A DNA stretch of 64,000 nucleotides from CAVVFX01 sp963747535 (lineage in GTDB: Bacteria; Acidobacteriota; Terriglobia; Bryobacterales; Bryobacteraceae): positions 434,001 through 498,000 of the forward strand of contig CAVVFX010000006.1 of NCBI GenBank assembly GCA_963747535.1. The letters are read 5' to 3'. The notes under the pieces were generated by a model that had not been told where the DNA came from, made no database searches, and saw only the letters and a program-made list of their open reading frames with translations. Shown piece by piece: positions 53,883-61,141 of this stretch (positions within the stretch are counted from its first letter, which is position 1; each line of letters opens with the position of its first letter). The position numbers and the translations under genes were made by a program.

Positions 53883-55074
53883 ACCCGCCGCGCTGTTTCT
53901 TTTGGCCTTCATGGCAGTGACCGGTTTGTCCGAGGGCCTTCTGCGTTTGACGCGGGTCCACTATCCGGCATCGTTGTTCGCATCCGATCCGGATCTTGGA
54001 TATGTGCTGCGCCCCAATGCGGAGGGCTGGTGTGAGGAGGAGTCCGAGGCGTATGTCAAGATCAATTCCGACGGCATGCGGGACCGGGAACATACCGTGG
54101 CGCGCGCCCCTGATGTCGTCCGGGTCGCGGTAGTCGGCGACTCGGCTACAGAGGCGGTTCAACTGCCGCTCGATAAGACATACGTTCCACTGACGGAGAC
54201 GGAACTGAAACGGGTAGCACGAAGAAAAGTGGAGGTTTTGAATTTCGCCGCGTTGGGTTACAATCTGCCGCAGGAACTAATCATTCTCCGCAAGAAAGTC
54301 TGGAAGTACGATCCGCAGGTCGTTGTACTGGCCTTATCCATGAATGGCGCCATTTTGAAAAGCGTTCGGGAACTCTACACCGGCTTCGGCGACACTCAGA
54401 ATGCGCCGTTCTTTGTGGAGGAGAATGGTTCGCTGACACTCGATGCGCAGTCGCGGGCGTTTCAGGCTAACTTTCATCCCTCGACGCGGCGCGACCGCGT
54501 CATGGATTACGTGAACCGCAGCGAGTTGCTTTCCCTGGTAAACGCGGCCCGCGTGCAGTCCGGTTTCCGCTGGAACACGCTGCTGACAAGGGTGGAGCCG
54601 CTGCAAGCACACGCTACTCCGACTTCGGCGCTGCCCGCGAATTACATGCGGGAGTGGCCCTATCTGGGAGCTGCCAATGAGCCCCTCCGGCACGCTTGGG
54701 ATCTCAGTCTGAAGACCATCCTGGCAATCCGCGACGAGGTCGCGCGTCATCATGCCGAGTTCTGGATCGTCACGCTGGATATGCCCATGCAGACGTTTCC
54801 CGATCCTTCTGCCAGGCTCGCATATCAGCATAAACTGGGCGTGGAATCACTATATATCCCGGACGAGCTCATCGAGAAGTTCGCGGTTGAGAATGGCATC
54901 CGGCATATTATCCTCGCGCCTGTCATGACACAATACGTCGATCAGACGCACCAGGTGATTCATCTGGACCGGGAGGGCGAGTTCGCCTCAGGTCACATGA
55001 ATGAGATTGGGCATCGGGTGGTTGCCTCACGTCTGGCGTCCGCCTTGCATGCAGGCAGCGAACACCTGAATTAG
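53869..55074 (+). CDS. Exported SGNH-hydrolase-like polysaccharide acylation protein
   Basis: A 401-residue protein with an N-terminal signal/anchor (ALFLLAFMAVTGLSEGLLRL). The SGNH fold is seen in VRVAVVGDSATEAVQLPLDKTYVPL (nucleophile Ser in GDSATE), VLNFAALGYNLPQELIIL, QVVVLALSMNG and the C-terminal HMNEIGHRVVASRLASAL with the catalytic His. It overlaps the MBOAT gene by 14 bases. Such proteins finish acyl transfer onto the polymer in the periplasm or remove acyl groups (AlgX/AlgJ/DltD analogues). This is the last gene of the polysaccharide locus. Confidence 0.85.
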   Translation: MRFFKPAALFLLAFMAVTGLSEGLLRLTRVHYPASLFASDPDLGYVLRPNAEGWCEEESEAYVKINSDGMRDREHTVARAPDVVRVAVVGDSATEAVQLPLDKTYVPLTETELKRVARRKVEVLNFAALGYNLPQELIILRKKVWKYDPQVVVLALSMNGAILKSVRELYTGFGDTQNAPFFVEENGSLTLDAQSRAFQANFHPSTRRDRVMDYVNRSELLSLVNAARVQSGFRWNTLLTRVEPLQAHATPTSALPANYMREWPYLGAANEPLRHAWDLSLKTILAIRDEVARHHAEFWIVTLDMPMQTFPDPSARLAYQHKLGVESLYIPDELIEKFAVENGIRHIILAPVMTQYVDQTHQVIHLDREGEFASGHMNEIGHRVVASRLASALHAGSEHLN

Positions 55075-55212
55075 CCCCTCAGCTACTCCGTAACTGTATC
55101 TTGCGGGCGCGGAGTGTCGCCGCCGGCAGCATTGACAGAATGGACTGTGGCTGAAAAACGGCGCGTAAAGCTACTGTCGAATTCCGCATAATGAAGTGGA
55201 GGACCGCTTACC

Positions 55213-55848
55213 GTGCTGCGACGAAGATTCACAATCGCTGTCTTCACGCTTCCTTTTTTGATCAATACTCTCAGGGCGGCGGACACTGCCGCGGGACACT
55301 ATGTCCTGGTAGGAGTCCTCGAAACCGGGTCCGAACTTTTTCTCAAAGCGGACGGTAACTTCGAGTTTATGCTGGCCTACGGGGCGATGGATCTCAGCGC
55401 GATGGGGTCGTGGCGGCAGGACGGCGATTCAGTAATCCTCAACGCAAAAGTATCCGGTGAGCCGCTGTTCCGTCAAAGCAAGACCGCGGCGTCTAAGAAG
55501 CCGGGCATCCGCGTCAGGGTAACCGGACCGGCCGGTGATCCGGCGCAAAACGTGGATGTGACCATCAACGCGGAAGGTGGATGGCTCCACGCGCGGACTG
55601 ACGGTGACGGCATGGCCGAGTTTACCGCTGCTCACAGCGCTAAAGCCGTGGTCTTTCGCATACCGGCTTACGATGCCGGCATGGGCCCGCTTCCGCTCGA
55701 TCCTTCCCATAACGAGTTCGAGTATGTCCTCAACGGTGATGGCATCGCCCAGGTTCCTTTTAAGGACGAACATCTCAAGTTCGACGGAAAAAGTCTGGAC
55801 CTCATGTATTTCGATAAGACCAACGGATTCCATTACCGGAAGGAGTAA
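55213..55848 (+). CDS. Secreted hypothetical protein with beta-sandwich domains
   Basis: A 211-residue secreted protein (signal RRFTIAVFTLPFLINTLRA). The first half has a lipocalin-like stretch (GHYVLVGVLETGSELFLKADGNFEF...GSWRQDGDSVILNA). The second contains an Ig-like or carboxypeptidase-regulatory-like strand pattern (IRVRVTGPAGDPAQNVDVTINAEGGWLHARTDGDGMAEF). I do not recognise a family. The GTG start follows GGAGG by 9 bases. It is 138 bp beyond the polysaccharide locus and may have its own promoter. Confidence 0.75.
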   Translation: MLRRRFTIAVFTLPFLINTLRAADTAAGHYVLVGVLETGSELFLKADGNFEFMLAYGAMDLSAMGSWRQDGDSVILNAKVSGEPLFRQSKTAASKKPGIRVRVTGPAGDPAQNVDVTINAEGGWLHARTDGDGMAEFTAAHSAKAVVFRIPAYDAGMGPLPLDPSHNEFEYVLNGDGIAQVPFKDEHLKFDGKSLDLMYFDKTNGFHYRKE

Positions 55849-55903
55849 GATGAGTCCCGGGGCCGTGTCCGGTCACCTTGAGAACGCGCCGGGTAAGCAT
55901 AGC

Positions 55904-55940
55904 GGGCTGCTTCGCAGCCGCTGGACTTTGGCCATTTGAA
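55904..55940 (+). repeat. Degenerate copy of the mobile element's left end plus hairpin
   Basis: GGGCTGCTTCGCAGCCG (55904-55920) is identical to the direct repeat flanking the element. The next 20 bases match the terminal inverted repeat at 14 of 20 positions (CTGGA, TTTG and CATTT conserved). It is a relic end or a member of a repeat family into which the element inserted. Confidence 0.6.
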
Positions 55941-56099
55941 TTTTAACTTCTTGCGAAGCAGCGGCAGTTGTAAAGGCGAAAGCTCGTTTCTCCGGCTTCG
56001 TCTCGAATGGTCGGGTGAGAGGCAAAGCGGCAGAAACACAGGCCGCTTCGCACACCGAAGCCAGTCGCTTTGGCGACAAGGGCGACAAGGGGGTCGCTT

Positions 56100-56122
56100 G
56101 CGGACGTGGGCGTCCGCCCCAC
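56100..56122. repeat. Dispersed hairpin repeat ending in CCCACA
   Basis: GCGGACG (56100-56106) pairs with CGTCCGC (56111-56117) around a TGGG loop and is followed by CCCAC, as in the copies near 28395 and 28974. Confidence 0.5.
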
Positions 56123-56139
56123 AAAAGGCCAAAGCCGAG

Positions 56140-56156
56140 GGGCTGCTTCGCAGCCG
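56140..56156 (+). repeat. 17-bp direct repeat flanking the element, left copy
   Basis: GGGCTGCTTCGCAGCCG directly abuts the left terminal inverted repeat. An identical copy in the same orientation abuts the right one at 58758-58774. The sequence itself is a hairpin (GGCTGC-TTC-GCAGCC). It is either a target duplication or a pre-existing repeat. Confidence 0.8.
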
Positions 56157-56176
56157 CTGGAGTTTGTACATTTTTC
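56157..56176 (+). repeat. Left terminal inverted repeat of the element
   Basis: CTGGAGTTTGTACATTTTTC is the exact reverse complement of the sequence at 58738-58757 (20/20). Confidence 0.92.
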
Positions 56177-57734
56177 AGGCCGCGGCAGCAGCGTTGAAGC
56201 CGCGATCGGTCGGATTCAAGCCGAGGTGGGCGACGAGTTCCGGGTGTTCGGCCATTTCTTTGCGGAGTAGCGTGATCAGATCCAAAGCCGAGGGTCGTGC
56301 AGCGCGACGGCGCCACTTGGGGAGGGCGGCGTAAGCCGTGCCGCGTTCGGCTCCGAAAGCCTGCAACGAGGCCAGGAGGAGTGCGCTGTAGCTGGCCACA
56401 GCGAAGGCCGGCTGCTTGGGCACCGAGATAAAGTTACGTAACTGGGCTTGCCCCACGCCGAGGGTGTCCTTTTCCTCGCGGTGGTTGACTTCAATCTGCC
56501 ATCGGTCGAAGTAGATTTGCAATAGTTGCCGCACTGTGCCGTCGACCACGGTTGTGAGCAGGTAGGCAGGCTGGGTGTAACAGAAGCGGGTACTGTTTTT
56601 CTTGCGATAGCGCGTGGGTTTGACCACGAGCAGCCGCAGCGGCCGCTGACGTGCCCCGCCTTGCCAATAGATCCCTGCTACCTGTTTGTACTCGACCTGG
56701 CGCCGTTTTCCACCATAGAAGATTTTGGTGCTCTTCCAGGCCCTGGACTCGTCGAACCGCACCTGTTCCGGGGTGAATTTGTGGGTATCGTAGAAGCGGC
56801 GCGATCGGTCCTCGGCGCGGTGGCACAAAACCGCATTCTTGCGGGCGCGAGCGATCAGTTCGACGCCCTTGACTACGGTCTGGAAAACCGTGCGATTGCA
56901 GAAGCTGTTGTCGATTGCCAGCAGCAGAATCTTGTTAGCGGCTCCGGCCGCATCGAAGCCTGTGCGCAGACGGCCCATCAGGTGGATGAAGTGAGTGGAG
57001 AGATTATGGAGTTTTTGGGCCGCGCGATACTGTTTCCACTCCTTCTCTAAGGCGGCGTCTTTCGCCTCCGGTTGCGGTACCGGCTCTGCCTTTCCAGCTT
57101 TGCGTGGACGCTTGCTCTGGGCCGCCTGATTCTGCCGGCCAGAGGATTTAGGGCGCCGCTTGCGGGGCCGTTTGACGACTGAGGATTCCTCAAAGGCGAT
57201 GGGTATGGCGCGGGCACCCACCTTGGCGTGGCGGAACAGTGGAACCAGCAGGGAGGCCTGCAGGAACCGCAGGCCCAGCATGAAATTGACGCGATACTTG
57301 GGGGAGAGGGGATCGCGCTGCAGGAAAGCCTGCTGAATGCGTAATCCGGTTTTGTGCAGGCGAGTGTCGTCGATGGCCACACCGATATAACGGCCTGGAC
57401 AGTAGGGCAAGGCGCGCTGCAAGAGGGGAGCGAACAAGGCGGAGAGCTCCCACTGACAACGCGAGAACAGAAAATACTCGGCGCGCCAATCCTGGTGTTG
57501 GTCGCCGTTGGTCCAAATGATGCGAGACAGAGTGTGGCGGCCGAGGCAGACCAGCCCACCTACCGCCTGGCGTACGGCGCGGAGAAAGGTGCGCTTCTGG
57601 GGGAACACCGTCACCCAGGAGGCCAGGATATCGAGAAAGCAGCCCAGTAGGGTCATCGGGTCTTCCGCCGAAGAACCTCCGTCCGTTCTGGAACGCGATC
57701 CAATTTCTTGCGGAATCGGCAGTGATGGTTGCAT
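56175..57734 (-). CDS. DDE transposase (IS4/IS701-like)
   Basis: A 519-residue transposase. The RNase-H-like catalytic core shows the first Asp in GVAIDDTRLHKTG (about 122), the second in LLLAIDNSFCNR, and the IS4-type Y(2)R(3)E(6)K signature in YFDRWQIEVNHREEKDTLG at about 409-427, supplying the catalytic Glu. A Lys/Arg-rich insertion (about 190-240, RKRRPKSSGRQNQ...SKRPRKAGKAEP) lies between them. The frame is intact and full length. Its start is one base after the DUF4338 gene's stop, so translation is probably coupled. The terminal inverted repeat overlaps its stop codon. Confidence 0.93.
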   Translation of the reverse strand: MQPSLPIPQEIGSRSRTDGGSSAEDPMTLLGCFLDILASWVTVFPQKRTFLRAVRQAVGGLVCLGRHTLSRIIWTNGDQHQDWRAEYFLFSRCQWELSALFAPLLQRALPYCPGRYIGVAIDDTRLHKTGLRIQQAFLQRDPLSPKYRVNFMLGLRFLQASLLVPLFRHAKVGARAIPIAFEESSVVKRPRKRRPKSSGRQNQAAQSKRPRKAGKAEPVPQPEAKDAALEKEWKQYRAAQKLHNLSTHFIHLMGRLRTGFDAAGAANKILLLAIDNSFCNRTVFQTVVKGVELIARARKNAVLCHRAEDRSRRFYDTHKFTPEQVRFDESRAWKSTKIFYGGKRRQVEYKQVAGIYWQGGARQRPLRLLVVKPTRYRKKNSTRFCYTQPAYLLTTVVDGTVRQLLQIYFDRWQIEVNHREEKDTLGVGQAQLRNFISVPKQPAFAVASYSALLLASLQAFGAERGTAYAALPKWRRRAARPSALDLITLLRKEMAEHPELVAHLGLNPTDRGFNAAAAA

Positions 57735-57735
57735 G

Positions 57736-58650
57736 TCAGTTCCTCAAAACAGGTAGGTCGGCGCATAGCCGTTGGCGACAGAGGCGGTGTAGGGGATAGA
57801 GAAAAATCTGCTTGCGGATCCCTTGGGCCTGTCCGGAACGGTCCATGCGTCCGCGGCCGGTGGTCATGCCGGCTTCGATCCAATTGGCGGCGCGATAGCA
57901 AGTGCCGCGGTAACGCGTCGGGTCCACCAGGGTTTCCATCAACACAGGGGTGACACCATAGCGGGCCTGCCAGTCGCGCGGTAGTTGTTGCGCGGCTCGC
58001 GCCAGAATATGGCTGGCCAGATGGGGAACGCGTGCCCAGGGGAGAATCAGAAAGCGGCTGTGGTTGATTACCAGAGGGAGATTGCGCTGACGAACCTGGT
58101 CACTCCATCCGATCCAGCCGTCGCGCGGCGCCATCCGCCACGCAGCGCTGGTGAACAGTAGGGCGGCCAGCGGCGGCAAATCCGGATTCGCTGCCCGGGC
58201 CCAGTAACGAAGTTGCGCCCCATAAGGAGCACGGTAGCCGAGGTAATGATATTGTTCCAGATATCGACGGAACAGTAGCCGTTGCTCGGGGCATTCAATC
58301 AGCTGCAGTGAAATGGGACGGTAGGACTCCAGCGCTCCGGTGAGCGCAGGGGGAGCCGCGAGTGGCAAAACTGCCGGTCTGGGTGCGGAGACGCGGGGAT
58401 GTCTGGGCTGCGGGGCGGGCAACCAAGGCAACCATCCACGGTCGTGGAGTTCGCGCAAAAACAGATAACACTCGCGGCTCTTGAGCCCACCGTTGGGACG
58501 TCGCCACTCCAGCAGTTCGCAGAGGGTTGCCGCCAGTTCGGTCAAAGTCAGACCGGCAAACTCGCGCGTGATGCTGCGAATTAGATCCAATTCGGACTGA
58601 CTCAATGTGTGACCGCAGAACGAAAGGCCGTCACCAATTGTGATAGGCAT
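57736..58650 (-). CDS. DUF4338 (DruA-like) protein in a transposable element
   Basis: A 304-residue protein. The N-terminal winged-helix-like region (about 15-75) reads ELDLIRSITREFAGLTLTELA and LEWRRPNGGLKSRECYLFLRELHDRGWL. The DUF4338 core includes HYLGYR (135-140), APRDGWIGW (174-182), NHSRFLILPW (196-205), VPHLASHILARAAQQLPRDWQARYG and DPTRYRGTCYRAANW (243-257). DUF4338 is the domain of DruA in Druantia anti-phage systems, whose mechanism I regard as unresolved. No other Druantia genes are here; the gene pairs only with a transposase inside inverted repeats. The ATG at 58650 follows AGGT; an in-frame TTG at 58668 is an alternative. Confidence 0.88.
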   Translation of the reverse strand: MPITIGDGLSFCGHTLSQSELDLIRSITREFAGLTLTELAATLCELLEWRRPNGGLKSRECYLFLRELHDRGWLPWLPAPQPRHPRVSAPRPAVLPLAAPPALTGALESYRPISLQLIECPEQRLLFRRYLEQYHYLGYRAPYGAQLRYWARAANPDLPPLAALLFTSAAWRMAPRDGWIGWSDQVRQRNLPLVINHSRFLILPWARVPHLASHILARAAQQLPRDWQARYGVTPVLMETLVDPTRYRGTCYRAANWIEAGMTTGRGRMDRSGQAQGIRKQIFLYPLHRLCRQRLCADLPVLRN

Positions 58651-58737
58651 CGCATGCGACCTGCCCAATGCAGGTCCTCATGCTTACGTTACAGAAGCTT
58701 CACGCAAAAGTCCAGAGAAATCTCCGCGCCAAACCCA

Positions 58738-58757
58738 GAAAAATGTACAAACTCCAG
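58738..58757 (+). repeat. Right terminal inverted repeat of the element
   Basis: GAAAAATGTACAAACTCCAG is a perfect inverted copy of the left end. It lies about 90 bp upstream of the DUF4338 start codon, so the element's promoter should lie between it and 58650. Confidence 0.92.
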
Positions 58758-58774
58758 GGGCTGCTTCGCAGCCG
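58758..58774 (+). repeat. 17-bp direct repeat flanking the element, right copy
   Basis: GGGCTGCTTCGCAGCCG starts at the base after the right terminal inverted repeat and matches the left copy exactly. It runs into the CAGACC hairpin at 58774. Confidence 0.8.
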
Positions 58775-58803
58775 GACAGACCACACAAAGCGATGGTCTG
58801 TCC
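58774..58803. repeat. Dispersed CAGACC/GGTCTG hairpin repeat, copy 2
   Basis: GGACAGACCA (58774-58783) and TGGTCTGTCC (58794-58803) form a perfect 10-bp stem followed by TACAGG. It lies 30 bp before the oxidoreductase start at 58833. Confidence 0.65.
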
Positions 58804-58832
58804 TACAGGGAGAGTTTGATAGACTGCGTGGC

Positions 58833-59954
58833 ATGGAGCGAACGCTGAGATTTGCCGTAATGGCGATGCTGTCGGGCTGCACCCTGCTCGCGGCGCCCTT
58901 GCGCGTGGCAATTGTCGGACTGAACCACGGCCATATTACTGGGTTCCTGAACGGCGGGAGCGCGCTTGTTCCCGCCGGTGGAGCGCTGCATCGCCCCGAC
59001 ATTCAGGTCGTCGGCATCGTCGAGCCGAATCGCGCCCTTTTCGACGCGTACACCGAGCGGTTGCACCTCGCCTCAGATCTCTACTTCGCCAACATTGCCG
59101 ACATGGCCGCGAAGGTGCACCCCGATGCCGCGCTGGTCTTCACCTCCACGTTTGGCCATACCGCTGCTGTCGAGGAGTGCGCGCGTCACGGTATCCACGT
59201 GATGATGGAGAAGCCGATGGCCGTAAGCTATAAAGACGCGCTGGCCATTGCGCACGCGGCCAAGGCTAACCATGTGCATGTTCTGGTTGACTACGAAACG
59301 ACCTGGTATGCCAGCAACAAGGCGGCCCATGATCTGAGTGCGGCCAAAGAAATCGGCGAAGTACGCAAGGTCGTGGTGCGCGACGGGCACGAGGGCCCTA
59401 AGCTCATTCATGTGCAGCCCGAATTCTTTTCCTGGCTCACCGATCCCAAACTGAACGGCGCCGGAGCGCTTTACGATTTCGGCTGCTACGGCGCGGACCT
59501 GATGACCTGGCTGATGCACGGCCAAGCGCCGCAATCAGTCGCTGCGGTCACCCAACGATTGCAGCCCGAATTCTACCCGCGGGTGGATGATGACTCCACC
59601 GTTCTGCTCACCTACGGGAACGCTACCGCCGTTCTCCAAGGCTCATGGGACTGGCCTTTCGCCGTAAAGGACATGGATGTCTATGGCAGCACGGGTTACG
59701 TGAAGACGATCAAGAGCGATCATGTCGAGGTCCGGCGCGAGGGCGCACCCGAGGGACACGTGACTACAGCCGCTCCCGTGCCCGCGCCCTACGATGATCC
59801 TCTGCACTATCTGGCCGCCGTCATCCGGGGCGAGATCCAGGAGGATGGGAGCCTGTCGGCCCTGGAGACGAACGTGATTGTGAGCGAAGTCCTGGATGCG
59901 GCCCGGCGGTCGGCGCAGACCGGGCGGACGGTCCGACTGCCGTTGAGCGAATGA
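58833..59954 (+). CDS. Exported Gfo/Idh/MocA family oxidoreductase 2
   Basis: A 373-residue protein with a Sec-type signal (LRFAVMAMLSGCTLLAAP), then the Rossmann start LRVAIVGLNHGHITGFLNGG, in which NHGH replaces the usual GxGxxG pattern. TFGHTAAVEECARHGIHVMMEKPMAVSY is the family motif, and YDFGCYGADLMTWLMHG and VDDDSTVLLTYGNATAVLQGSWDWPF complete the C-terminal domain. It is probably a periplasmic sugar or polyol dehydrogenase with unknown substrate. The start at 58833 gives the only sensible signal peptide; the frame is open further upstream into the mobile-element flank. Confidence 0.9.
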   Translation: MERTLRFAVMAMLSGCTLLAAPLRVAIVGLNHGHITGFLNGGSALVPAGGALHRPDIQVVGIVEPNRALFDAYTERLHLASDLYFANIADMAAKVHPDAALVFTSTFGHTAAVEECARHGIHVMMEKPMAVSYKDALAIAHAAKANHVHVLVDYETTWYASNKAAHDLSAAKEIGEVRKVVVRDGHEGPKLIHVQPEFFSWLTDPKLNGAGALYDFGCYGADLMTWLMHGQAPQSVAAVTQRLQPEFYPRVDDDSTVLLTYGNATAVLQGSWDWPFAVKDMDVYGSTGYVKTIKSDHVEVRREGAPEGHVTTAAPVPAPYDDPLHYLAAVIRGEIQEDGSLSALETNVIVSEVLDAARRSAQTGRTVRLPLSE

Positions 59955-59974
59955 TCCGCCAGAAACTCGCCTGC

Positions 59975-60001
59975 GGGCAGACCACAAACGATGGTCTGCC
60001 C
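59975..60001. repeat. Dispersed CAGACC/GGTCTG hairpin repeat, copy 3
   Basis: GGGCAGACCA (59975-59984) and TGGTCTGCCC (59992-60001) form a perfect 10-bp stem, followed by GGTCTGCCCCACGG. It lies between convergent genes ending at 59954 and 60025 and could act as a bidirectional terminator or merely be a repeat. Confidence 0.65.
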
Positions 60002-60024
60002 GGTCTGCCCCACGGGGATCCGGA

Positions 60025-61047
60025 TCAGACGCGCTGCAACTCCGGAACTTCCAGCTGCTTCATCGCGTCCGCGGCGATCTCGAACGAACGCAGCCGCAGG
60101 GAATGGTCGTACAGATCCGAGGTGAAGATCAATTCGTCGGCGTCGGTCTCGCGCAGCAATTTCGCCAGCTTGCGCTGAACTGTCTGAGGTCCGCCGATCA
60201 CCGCGGCACCCAACCTCGATTCCACGAGAAATTTCTCGGCCTCGCTCCAGAGCCCATCCATGCTATCCACGGGAGGCGGCACGAAGATCGGCTCGCCGCG
60301 AATCAGCTTCAGATGGCGCTGCATTGCTGACGTTGCGAGACGCTCGGCCTCCGCATCCGTCTCCGCAGCCACCAGCGGTACGCCCGCCATCAGATAGGGC
60401 TTGTCGAGATATTGCGAAGGGGTGAAGCCTTCACGATAGGCTTCGATGGCCTGCATCAGAAGCGCCGGTGCGAATTGGCTCGCAAACGCGAACGGTAAGC
60501 CAAGAAGCGCGGCAAGTTGAGCACTGTAGGTCGTCGAGCCCAACAGCCATACCGGCACATTCGTACCGGCCCCCGGGTAAGCCCTCAATCTCTGGCCGGC
60601 CGCCGGCGGAGCCAGATAGGCAAGCAACTCGCTGACTTGCCGGGGGAACTCCTCCTCATTGGTGTTGTATCGCAACGCCCGCGAGGCCACTCCATCCGAG
60701 CCCGGAGCGCGTCCTACACCAAGGTCTATGCGTCCCGGATAGAGCGTCTCCAGCGTCCCGAAATGCTCCGCGATCACCAGTGGCGCGTGGTTCGGCAACA
60801 TGACACCGCCTGAGCCGACACGCAGGGTGGAAGTTCCCCCTGCGACGTAGCCGATCAAAACCGAGGTCGCCGCGCTGGCAATGCCCGGCATGTTGTGATG
60901 CTCGGCCAGCCAAAAACGTGTGAATCCCCAAGCTTCCGTGTGCCGGGCGAGGTCCAGTGTATTTCGCAACGCTTCGGCGACGGTGCCGCCCTGCCGGACG
61001 GGTGCAAGATCGAGTACGGAGAAACGTGTCTGACCGGAGACTGTCAT
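60025..61047 (-). CDS. LLM-class flavin-dependent monooxygenase (luciferase-like)
   Basis: A 340-residue bacterial-luciferase-family TIM barrel: FSVLDLAPVRQGGTVAEALRNTLDLARHTEAWGFTRFWLAEHHNMPGIASAATSVL, then VGSGGVMLPNHAPLVIAEHFGTLETLYPGRIDLGVGRAPGSD. This is the MsnO8-type LLM subgroup. Members use FMNH2 or F420H2; the substrate is usually unknown. No flavin reductase gene is adjacent. It is divergent from the MBL-fold gene with about 95 bp between starts. Confidence 0.92.
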   Translation of the reverse strand: MTVSGQTRFSVLDLAPVRQGGTVAEALRNTLDLARHTEAWGFTRFWLAEHHNMPGIASAATSVLIGYVAGGTSTLRVGSGGVMLPNHAPLVIAEHFGTLETLYPGRIDLGVGRAPGSDGVASRALRYNTNEEEFPRQVSELLAYLAPPAAGQRLRAYPGAGTNVPVWLLGSTTYSAQLAALLGLPFAFASQFAPALLMQAIEAYREGFTPSQYLDKPYLMAGVPLVAAETDAEAERLATSAMQRHLKLIRGEPIFVPPPVDSMDGLWSEAEKFLVESRLGAAVIGGPQTVQRKLAKLLRETDADELIFTSDLYDHSLRLRSFEIAADAMKQLEVPELQRV

Positions 61048-61141
61048 ACCCCATTAGATGTCATACCGGCGAGGAGGTCGCAGGCTGTCAGGCAATCCGA
61101 CGCCTTTGTCTGCCCGGGCAATTCGTAGTATAAAAGTGACC

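Larger units (their letters stand above)
55849..56156. other. Repeat-rich intergenic stretch left of the mobile element
   Basis: No gene is supported; translations on both strands are shadows of repeats. It contains a degenerate copy of the element end (55904-55940), a 9-bp tandem duplication GGCGACAAG (56072-56089), the CCCACA hairpin (56100-56122) and the 17-bp hairpin direct repeat that abuts the element (56140-56156). It looks like a landing zone for repeated sequences. Confidence 0.6.
56157..58757. mobile_element. Two-gene insertion element: DDE transposase plus DUF4338 (DruA-like) gene
   Basis: The 2601-bp element is bounded by perfect 20-bp inverted repeats (56157-56176 and 58738-58757). 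Both genes read leftward: the DUF4338 gene first, then the transposase, separated by one base (TGA-C-ATG). The left repeat overlaps the transposase stop codon, so the element has almost no spare sequence. It interrupts nothing obvious; it separates the polysaccharide-associated region from the oxidoreductase gene at 58833. Intact genes and perfect repeats suggest recent activity. I cannot assign an IS family with certainty. Confidence 0.88.

Noticed and set aside
56072..56089. GGCGACAAG tandem duplication as a CRISPR or VNTR seed
   Set aside because: Only two 9-bp units with no spacer pattern.
57736..58650. A Druantia anti-phage defence system
   Set aside because: Only the DUF4338 gene is present. 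None of the other Druantia genes, such as the large helicase, lies nearby, and the gene is enclosed in transposon ends.
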